Below are positions 1 through 4,835 of a stretch of DNA of 5,010 nucleotides, in pieces; positions within the stretch are counted from its first letter, which is position 1; the number at the start of each line of letters is the position of its first letter. Source of the DNA: Bacteroidales bacterium (GTDB lineage: Bacteria > Bacteroidota > Bacteroidia > Bacteroidales > F082). A program made the position numbers and the translations under genes. The stretch spans positions 1-5,010 of the forward strand of contig CAAGMM010000006.1 of NCBI GenBank assembly GCA_900771045.1, written 5' to 3'. The notes under the pieces were generated by a model. That model made no database searches. It was not told the origin of the DNA and worked only from the letters and a program-made list of their open reading frames with translations.

Positions 1-26
1 AGTTGCATTTATTACTTGAATTCAGC

Positions 27-692
27 TTATAAATTCATTTCTAACAATACCATGGTATCGTCTGGATAATACTCTTTCACTTGTGGGTGATGAGAAGTGA
101 ATTTCTTTACAATATGAAAGCCACTCCTTTCACAAGCCTTTATACTTTTCTCATTTTCATTGCTTACGTGTGCCTGAACTTTTTTTACACCTTTCTGTCT
201 TGCCAAGTCTATGTGATAACCGTCAAGCAATGCCATTATGTGATGACCTCGGAATTCCGCTAATGTATAGGAATTCTCAAGTTGGTAAGTCCCCATCTCA
301 CGCTCTATCATTATATCTTTCACTATCTCATATTTACTCTGTCCCTTCATCAGGTTCTCTTTAGGCAATATGTATGCAAACAGATTGGATTTTAGCATGG
401 AAGAAGACATCTCATCTTCATTGTCACCTTCCAACCAACCACCACGAGCAGCCACTACTTGTCCTTCATATTCCGCCACGACAAAACTACTCAATGAAAT
501 CTCACATCCGTCAATTTCTTCTTCAAGCATTTGTCTCAAATAGTTTCTATAATCGGCTTCGCTTATTTCGAAATAATTTGCTGGGCCGATTTTGTCGGTT
601 CCGCTCTTCTCTGCTTCAACAATAGTAGTGGCTATGAACTCAACATCCTTCAATTCTGCTGGCCGAATAATAAGTTTATTTATATCAAACAT
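27..692 (-). CDS. GNAT-family N-acetyltransferase (acyl acceptor unknown)
   Basis: This encodes 221 aa resembling a GNAT acyl-CoA-dependent acyltransferase. The N-terminus LIIRPAELKDVEFI (7-20) is a typical beta1-alpha1 opening. FVVAEYEGQVVAARGG (70-85) fits beta2-beta3. Residues 142-170 fit the acetyl-CoA-binding motif A region, and VSNENEKSIKACERSGF (about 176-192) is a clear motif B ending in the usual SGF. The pyrophosphate loop is unusual: where R-x-x-G-x-G/A is expected it reads RGHHIM (148-153). Residues 86-140 form a longer mid-section than in minimal GNATs. The ATG lies 7 nt after the VOC stop, so this is the third visible gene of the operon. After its TAA, an ATG on the minus strand at 8-6 could start a further gene off the left edge. 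The family call rests on both ends of the fold. The substrate is unknown; with an adenylation enzyme in the operon, N-acylation of an amino sugar or amino acid is possible but inferred. Confidence 0.85.
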   Translation of the reverse strand: MFDINKLIIRPAELKDVEFIATTIVEAEKSGTDKIGPANYFEISEADYRNYLRQMLEEEIDGCEISLSSFVVAEYEGQVVAARGGWLEGDNEDEMSSSMLKSNLFAYILPKENLMKGQSKYEIVKDIMIEREMGTYQLENSYTLAEFRGHHIMALLDGYHIDLARQKGVKKVQAHVSNENEKSIKACERSGFHIVKKFTSHHPQVKEYYPDDTMVLLEMNL

Positions 693-699
693 AACACTT

Positions 700-1110
700 C
701 TATTTTGCGCTTACGACTTCTATCAATCCTACATGCAGATGGAACAAATAGCAAATCTTTCTATTCTCCATCGCAACCGATTCGATGGGCTCAAACAACG
801 GCTTGAAACCTTCATCGAACAAATCTTCAACTGCTTCCTCGATGTCATCTACCACATAGCATATATGGTACGTGGAACAACCCATTTTCTGAAGTATATT
901 GTCAAGAGGTGAAGGCTCACCCTCTCTCAAAGGAGATACGAGTTCGATGTCAGGGAATCCGGGTCTTCTCAGGAAAGCTATTTTTGTATGTTGGATCTCT
1001 TCATCGAAGATTTCTGAAAGAGTCCATCCAGCATTAGTGTAATACTCGGCTGTCTTTTTGATGTCCCTGACGGCATATCCAATATGGTCAAACTGTTTGA
1101 TGTGTTTCAT
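700..1110 (-). CDS. VOC-superfamily metalloprotein (glyoxalase / methylmalonyl-CoA epimerase-like)
   Basis: This encodes 136 aa, the usual size for a single-chain VOC protein with two beta-alpha-beta-beta-beta modules, about residues 4-60 and 79-135. The first module opens with FDHIGYAVRDI (7-17) and the second with TYHICYVVDDIEEAV (80-94), both typical of methylmalonyl-CoA epimerase and the Glyoxalase_4 group. By eye the four expected metal ligands are present: His9, Glu56 (DIELVSP), His82 and Glu131 (LIEVVSAK). An active divalent-metal enzyme is therefore plausible. Such enzymes typically isomerise or epimerise carbon next to a thioester or ketone. The gene starts 2 nt after the adenylation gene's stop and ends 7 nt before the GNAT, so the three are almost certainly co-transcribed. 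No mutase or carboxylase gene accompanies it, so propionate metabolism is not supported. A role on a CoA- or carrier-bound intermediate made by the adenylation enzyme is inference. Confidence 0.85.
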   Translation of the reverse strand: MKHIKQFDHIGYAVRDIKKTAEYYTNAGWTLSEIFDEEIQHTKIAFLRRPGFPDIELVSPLREGEPSPLDNILQKMGCSTYHICYVVDDIEEAVEDLFDEGFKPLFEPIESVAMENRKICYLFHLHVGLIEVVSAK

Positions 1111-1112
1111 AA

Positions 1113-2612
1113 TTATATCATCGCTTTAAGTTTCACCTTGTCAATCTTATCGTTCCCATTCAGTGGGAATACCGGCACATAAACCCACTTTGTGGGAATC
1201 ATATACGGAGGCATCTTGCTCCTCATATATGCCACCAAATCGGTGTTGTCGAACTGTTCTGACTCAACGAAGATTGCGATCTCCGTAAGGTTCTCTCTAT
1301 TTTCAAAAGCAAGACACACCACGTTCTTGTCTTTCAGAAACTCGCGGGCATGAAATTCTATTTCACCCAACTCGACCCTGAACCCCTGTATTTTCGCCTG
1401 ATGGTCAAGACGGCCACAATGGAAAAGGTCTCCATCTTCGTCAATATAACCCATATCTCCAGAATGATAGAATCTAACAGACTTCCCATCTACATTGCGG
1501 AAGAAGAATGCCTTTTCATTCTGTGCTTCATTTTTCCAATATCCTGATGTTAATTGCTTACCGCAATAGCAAATCTCACCAATTTCACCCTGTTTTAATT
1601 CATCGCCATTCTCATCGACAATAATAAAACCGCTGCCATCCATCGGTTTGCCTACACAGATGACACCATTATGTGTTTTCGTCGAGTCATCACATTTTGT
1701 CAGATAATATGTGCAGTTGATAGTAGTCTCCGTAGCGCCACACATATTATTGATGACTGTATTAGGGGCACATTTCATCCATTTCTTCATCAAGGGATAA
1801 TGAACTGCTTCAGCTGTAACTGTGCAACAACGGAGACTGGACGCATCTATCTCATCAAAATATGGTTCCAGATAACGCAACATTGACGGCGCAAATGTTG
1901 CTATGGTAATCTTTTCGTCTTCAATGAGGGTGCTTGCATACATATATTTCACTTGTCCATAAGGGATGGTATAACAGCAGCCTCCGGACAGAACGGAAAG
2001 TAGATATCCTTGGATAGACAAGTCGAAAGTCAAGTCAAAGCACTGCAAAGTCCTATCTTCACGAGTAAGTTCTGGTGCTCCCATAAGTGGATAGGCCCTT
2101 ACAAATTCTGCTAACGCTCCTCTGCTGATTGTAACCCCCTTCGGCTTCCCGGTGCTTCCCGAAGTGAAGAGTATGTAGGCCAACTCGTCGTCTGAAACGT
2201 TTTGCTTGGGTGTCAAACAGTCTTCCGTATATTCAAGAACGGAAGTTTTAATCACTTGAAAATCAGTATATCTTGTCGTATCTGATGAATCGAGTATCAA
2301 CTCCGGCTCGACCTGACCGCATATATCAAGGCAACGCTCCAACGGCCAATTTGGATGCAGTGGGACGTAACACTTGCCTTCAAGCCAAAGGGCGAAGATG
2401 GAAGCATAAGTCTCCAAATCATCGTTAGTGACGAGTCCGACTATCGGATTTTTCTTTCCGCTGTCGCACAACGCTTTCCGTATTTTTGAAACGCATCTGC
2501 CAAAATCGGAGTAAGTGTAAAAAACGTCATTTATACAAAAGGCGTTTCTTTTTGAAAACCCACCGATACTCGTCAGAACCGGAATTAAGATGTTAGTGTT
2601 AAAATCGTCCAC
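1113..2612 (-). CDS. Stand-alone AMP-forming adenylation enzyme (NRPS A-domain / DltA-like)
   Basis: This encodes 499 aa, the full length of a free-standing adenylation domain of the ANL superfamily. Such enzymes activate a carboxylate with ATP to an acyl-adenylate and pass it to a phosphopantetheine thiol. The core motifs occur in order: A3 ILFTSGSTGKPKGV (147-160), A4 FDLTFDLSI (192-200), A5 NMCGATETT (289-297), A6 GEIGEICYCGKQLTSGYW (342-359), A7 HSGDMGYIDEDG (383-394), A8 around CGRLDHQAKIQGFRVELGE (399-417), and A10 PLNGNDKIDK (483-492). The catalytic lysine is probably Lys489. Asp197 aligns with the alpha-amino-contacting Asp of NRPS A domains, favouring an amino acid substrate. No carrier, condensation or thioesterase domain is attached. 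The start is GTG; in frame, a TGA lies 42 nt upstream with no ATG between. The gene heads the minus-strand operon and is divergent from the RRM gene. It has about 21 cysteines, which is many. The substrate is not established. Confidence 0.92.
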   Translation of the reverse strand: MDDFNTNILIPVLTSIGGFSKRNAFCINDVFYTYSDFGRCVSKIRKALCDSGKKNPIVGLVTNDDLETYASIFALWLEGKCYVPLHPNWPLERCLDICGQVEPELILDSSDTTRYTDFQVIKTSVLEYTEDCLTPKQNVSDDELAYILFTSGSTGKPKGVTISRGALAEFVRAYPLMGAPELTREDRTLQCFDLTFDLSIQGYLLSVLSGGCCYTIPYGQVKYMYASTLIEDEKITIATFAPSMLRYLEPYFDEIDASSLRCCTVTAEAVHYPLMKKWMKCAPNTVINNMCGATETTINCTYYLTKCDDSTKTHNGVICVGKPMDGSGFIIVDENGDELKQGEIGEICYCGKQLTSGYWKNEAQNEKAFFFRNVDGKSVRFYHSGDMGYIDEDGDLFHCGRLDHQAKIQGFRVELGEIEFHAREFLKDKNVVCLAFENRENLTEIAIFVESEQFDNTDLVAYMRSKMPPYMIPTKWVYVPVFPLNGNDKIDKVKLKAMI

Positions 2613-2744
2613 TTCCTTTAGATGAGTTCTACCAATCCATTTTCTACTTCACGGCGACATAAGACTCATTAATCCGCCCGACAAAGCCGTACCCGATGCC
2701 GACCGTCTTCTAAATCGAAAGGCGTTTTCGGCATCCTCCAGCCG
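2613..2744 (-). promoter_or_regulatory. Structured 5' leader of the adenylation operon
   Basis: This lies between the putative -7 box and the GTG start and would be an mRNA leader of roughly 125 nt, long for a simple operon. It contains a perfect 8-bp inverted repeat, GATGCCGA (2695-2702) and TCGGCATC (2728-2735), separated by 25 nt. On the minus strand the outer stem includes the ATG of a 21-codon mini-ORF (2734 down to 2669). GGAGG directly abuts that ATG, too close for a normal ribosome-binding site. The mini-ORF ends in a TAA that overlaps another ATG, which opens a 6-codon frame. No U-tract follows the hairpin, so classical attenuation is not evident. No known riboswitch class was recognised. 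Function is inferred from position only. Confidence 0.3.
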
Positions 2745-2752
2745 CAAAGTTA
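2745..2752 (-). promoter_or_regulatory. Putative -7 box of the adenylation operon promoter
   Basis: Read on the minus strand this is TAACTTTG, a full match to the Bacteroidota -7 consensus TAnnTTTG. No TTTG-like -33 element is visible at the expected distance; the upstream DNA there is an A/T tract. It is the only such match upstream of the adenylation gene in this intergenic region and points toward that gene. Confidence 0.5.
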
Positions 2753-2812
2753 CGACATTTTTTTGAAAAAATATATTTTTTTAAAGTTTTTTTATTTTTG
2801 TTTGAAATTCAC

Positions 2813-2820
2813 TATATTTG
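2813..2820 (+). promoter_or_regulatory. Putative -7 box of the RRM gene promoter
   Basis: TATATTTG matches the Bacteroidota -7 consensus TAnnTTTG and sits 22 nt before the ATG, giving a short leader of roughly 15-20 nt. The -33 region (around 2787-2793) is a T-run rather than a clear TTTG. The same 8-base box precedes the tRNA gene. The long A/T tract at 2756-2800 lies between this promoter and the divergent one. Confidence 0.6.
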
Positions 2821-2842
2821 TGTGACGTAAAAACAATAAAAA

Positions 2843-3103
2843 ATGAAAATATTTGTAGCAAAACTTGGTTCTAAAACCACGTCAGACGACCTCAAGGCCT
2901 TGTTTGAGAAATTTGGGAAGGTCAATTCCGCGAAAGTGATAATGGATCACGAGACAAAACGCTCGAAATGTTACGGCTTCGTTGAGATGCCTAACGATTC
3001 CGAGGCCTACGTCGCCGTGGTGGAACTCAACGAGAGCAGCTTCCAGGGCAGCGTCATCAACGTGAAGAAGTCGAAGCCGGCGCCGTCTCAGCCGTCTCAT
3101 TAG
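2843..3103 (+). CDS. Small single-RRM RNA-binding protein
   Basis: This encodes 86 aa made almost entirely of one RNA recognition motif. RNP2 is IFVAKL (3-8) and RNP1 is KCYGFVEM (42-49), with aromatic residues Phe4, Tyr44 and Phe46 placed to stack on RNA bases. The second RNP1 residue, usually Gly, is Cys43. Helix 1 is DDLKALFEKFG (15-25), and beta4 is VINVKKSK (71-78), followed by a short Pro/Ser-rich tail. Stand-alone RRM proteins of this size are widespread in Bacteroidota, where some (the Rbp proteins of Bacteroides) act as post-transcriptional regulators and these phyla generally lack Hfq. Binding single-stranded RNA in the cytoplasm is therefore the likely role. The ATG follows a TATATTTG promoter box and an A-rich short leader. 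The gene stands alone, divergent from the adenylation operon. Specific targets and the exact orthologue cannot be told from the sequence. Confidence 0.93.
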   Translation: MKIFVAKLGSKTTSDDLKALFEKFGKVNSAKVIMDHETKRSKCYGFVEMPNDSEAYVAVVELNESSFQGSVINVKKSKPAPSQPSH

Positions 3104-3139
3104 CGTTTTTTTCAATGTTTTGAATAAAAAGCGATTTTT
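3104..3139 (+). terminator. Imperfect terminator hairpin after the RRM gene
   Basis: Immediately after the TAG, bases 3104-3115 (C-G, T-run, CAA) can pair with 3120-3133 (TTGAA, A-run, GCG), allowing two single-base bulges, around a TGTT loop. A T-run follows at 3135-3139. A second small inverted repeat, TTTTTC / GAAAAA (3135-3140 / 3145-3150), lies directly behind. The stem is A/T-rich, so strength is uncertain. Confidence 0.45.
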
Positions 3140-3160
3140 CTTCTGAAAAAAGACTTATTA

Positions 3161-3193
3161 TTTGGAATAATTAAAAAAAATGTCGTATATTTG
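3161..3193 (+). promoter_or_regulatory. Bacteroidota-type promoter of the tRNA-Arg gene
   Basis: A TTTG at 3161-3164 is followed, 21 bp later, by TATATTTG at 3186-3193. These match the -33 (TTTG) and -7 (TAnnTTTG) elements of Bacteroidota housekeeping sigma promoters. Transcription would start near 3200, shortly before the tRNA 5' end at 3209. This is the best-formed promoter in the window. Confidence 0.7.
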
Positions 3194-3208
3194 CAGCGCA
3201 AAAGCGAT

Positions 3209-3282
3209 GGTTCTGTAGCTCAGCTGGATAGAGCAACAGCCTTCTAAGCTGTGGGTCCTGGGTTCGAATCCCAGCGGAATCA
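3209..3282 (+). tRNA. tRNA-Arg (anticodon UCU)
   Basis: A complete 74-nt cloverleaf can be folded by hand. The acceptor arm is GGTTCTG (3209-3215) with CGGAATC (3275-3281), including two G-T wobbles, and the discriminator is A3282. The D stem is GCTC/GAGC (3218-3221/3231-3234). The anticodon stem is ACAGC/GCTGT (3236-3240/3248-3252) with loop CTTCTAA and anticodon TCT at 3243-3245. The variable loop is GGGTC. The T stem is CTGGG/CCCAG with loop TTCGAAT. It reads AGA (and possibly AGG) arginine codons. The 3' CCA is not encoded (the sequence runs on as CTTTTTT), so it must be added enzymatically. The gene has its own promoter and is followed by a strong hairpin. Confidence 0.97.
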
Positions 3283-3296
3283 CTTTTTTCACGTTG

Positions 3297-3324
3297 AAAA
3301 CCAGCCTGTTTGAGGTTGGTTTTT
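3297..3324 (+). terminator. Hairpin with U-tract between tRNA-Arg and the NAPRTase gene
   Basis: AAAACCAGCCT (3297-3307) pairs with AGGTTGGTTTT (3313-3323) over 11 bp with one G-T wobble and a 5-nt loop, and ends in a T-run. This fits an intrinsic terminator for the tRNA transcript. It ends only 21 nt before the ATG of the next gene, so it may also shape expression of that gene if polymerase reads through. Confidence 0.7.
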
Positions 3325-3345
3325 GCTTCTATAATTATAATCACT

Positions 3346-4830
3346 ATGATAGGCGTAAACGTTTCTTATTGCTCCGACAAATACCAATATACGATGGGGA
3401 AGTCGTTTTTCGACTGCGGTATGAAGGACAAACGCGCGGTATTCAACATGTTTTACCGCAAAGCCCCCGACACCAACAACTGGGCCGTCGTCAGCGGTAT
3501 AACCGAAGTGCTGCGTATGATAGAGGGACTCGGCGAAGCTGACGAGGCTTTCTTCGAACAGTTCCTCCCCGGCGAAGGCTATGCCGAAGTGAGGAAATAT
3601 TTCGCGAAGATGCGTTTTACGGGCAACGTCTATGCGATGCGCGAAGGCGAAATCGTCTTTCCTCGACAACCCGTCATCATCGTCGAAGCCCCGATTATCG
3701 AGGCGCAGGTTCTTGAGACGCCGATGCTCAGCATTATGAACCATCAGATGGCTATCGCGACGAAGGCCTCACGCGTGACGAGAAGCACCACGAAACCGGT
3801 GAGCGAGTTCGGAAGCCGCCGAGCCCACGGACCGTGGGCCGCCATATATGGCGCGAAGGCTGCCTTCATCGGCGGCTGCGCCAACAGTTCCAATATCGTC
3901 TCAGGCATCGACTTCGGATTCCCGTCAACGGGAACGATGGCCCACAGCTACGTCACGTCTTTCGGATGCTCCATCAAAGGCGAATACCAAGCCTTCGACT
4001 CATATATCAAAACACACCGAGACGAAGTCCTGATTCTACTCGTCGATACATACGACACACTCAGATGCGGAGTCAAAAACGCGATAAAAGCGTTCAAAGA
4101 CAACGGAATAGACGACGCTTACCCCTTCGGCTACGGCATCAGGCTCGACAGCGGCGACCTCACCTACCTCTCCTGCAAATGCCGCACTATGCTCGACGAG
4201 GCCGGACTGAAAAAATGTAAGATCTTCGCGACCAACGCCCTCGACGAGTACATCATCACCGAACTTGAACGACAAGGCTGCCGCGTCGATTCATACGGCG
4301 TCGGCGATGCCATCGCGACAAGCAAGCACAACCCCTGCTTCGGCAACGTCTATAAACTTGTGCAAGTTGACGGCACACCTGTGCTGAAACGCTCCGAAGA
4401 CAACGCAAAACTCATCGACCCGGGCTTCCAGATAACCTACCGCATCTCACAAAACGGTAAATTCAAGGCCGACGTCACCTGCCTGCGCGGCGACAGACTG
4501 GCTGCCGACATCGAAGCCGGACGCGCCATAACACTCCGCGACCAAACCAACCGCCTCAAGAGCCTCGTATTCGACGAAGGCAAATATTCCGCAAAACCTC
4601 TTCAAATTCAAGTTGTTAAAGGCGGCGTCAATATCTATGAAGATACCCCAATCCAACAGAAAAGACAATATTATCTCGACAACCTCGCCTCTTTAGACAA
4701 CTCCGAAAAACGACTCATAAATCCTCATTTCTACAAAACAGATATTTCCGACGACCTCTACGACCTCAAATACAGGCTGATTGACAATCTCGTCAAGGAG
4801 ATTGACGAAATGGACAATTCGGGAAAATAG
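3346..4830 (+). CDS. pncB: Nicotinate phosphoribosyltransferase (NAPRTase)
   Basis: This encodes 494 aa. The enzyme condenses nicotinate with PRPP, helped by ATP hydrolysis, to give nicotinate mononucleotide, the entry step of NAD salvage in the cytoplasm. Family signatures run the whole length: SDKYQYTMGKSFF (10-22) at the N-terminus, AVFNMFYRK (31-39), EFGSRRAHGP (154-163), GTMAHSYVTSF (196-206) with probable phosphorylated His200, LLVDTYDT (231-238), GIRLDSGDL (264-272) and YGVGDAIATS (317-326). About 490 residues is the usual length of the longer bacterial form. The ATG at 3346 was chosen because the conserved N-terminal motif begins just after it. An in-frame TTG at 3310 would fall in the terminator loop and add a spurious hydrophobic stretch. 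No ribosome-binding site or Bacteroidota promoter is evident upstream. It converges with the methyltransferase-like gene, 5 nt between stop codons. The symbol follows function; paralogue naming varies. Confidence 0.96.
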   Translation: MIGVNVSYCSDKYQYTMGKSFFDCGMKDKRAVFNMFYRKAPDTNNWAVVSGITEVLRMIEGLGEADEAFFEQFLPGEGYAEVRKYFAKMRFTGNVYAMREGEIVFPRQPVIIVEAPIIEAQVLETPMLSIMNHQMAIATKASRVTRSTTKPVSEFGSRRAHGPWAAIYGAKAAFIGGCANSSNIVSGIDFGFPSTGTMAHSYVTSFGCSIKGEYQAFDSYIKTHRDEVLILLVDTYDTLRCGVKNAIKAFKDNGIDDAYPFGYGIRLDSGDLTYLSCKCRTMLDEAGLKKCKIFATNALDEYIITELERQGCRVDSYGVGDAIATSKHNPCFGNVYKLVQVDGTPVLKRSEDNAKLIDPGFQITYRISQNGKFKADVTCLRGDRLAADIEAGRAITLRDQTNRLKSLVFDEGKYSAKPLQIQVVKGGVNIYEDTPIQQKRQYYLDNLASLDNSEKRLINPHFYKTDISDDLYDLKYRLIDNLVKEIDEMDNSGK

Positions 4831-4835
4831 TTTTT

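Noticed and set aside
592..912. Plus-strand open frame of 106 codons
   Set aside because: It is antisense to the GNAT and VOC genes, which have clear family motifs, and it crosses their junction; no promoter or motif supports it.
3209..3282. tRNA-Arg as an integration site for the left operon
   Set aside because: No integrase gene and no second copy of the tRNA 3' end were found, and the operon lies on the 5' side of the tRNA with the RRM gene in between.
3330..3341. Two overlapping-style TATAAT hexamers before the NAPRTase start
   Set aside because: They look like enteric -10 boxes, but the rest of the window uses TAnnTTTG, and they sit only 5-11 nt before the ATG, leaving almost no leader.
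3310..3345. Upstream TTG start giving the NAPRTase a hydrophobic, signal-peptide-like N-terminus
   Set aside because: The TTG is in the loop of the terminator hairpin, the extra residues are encoded by A/T-rich non-coding DNA, and NAPRTase is a cytoplasmic enzyme.
3289..3744. Minus-strand open frame of 151 codons over the start of the NAPRTase gene
   Set aside because: It lies antisense to strongly conserved NAPRTase sequence, its product shows no recognisable motif, and GC-rich codons in the real gene explain the lack of stops.
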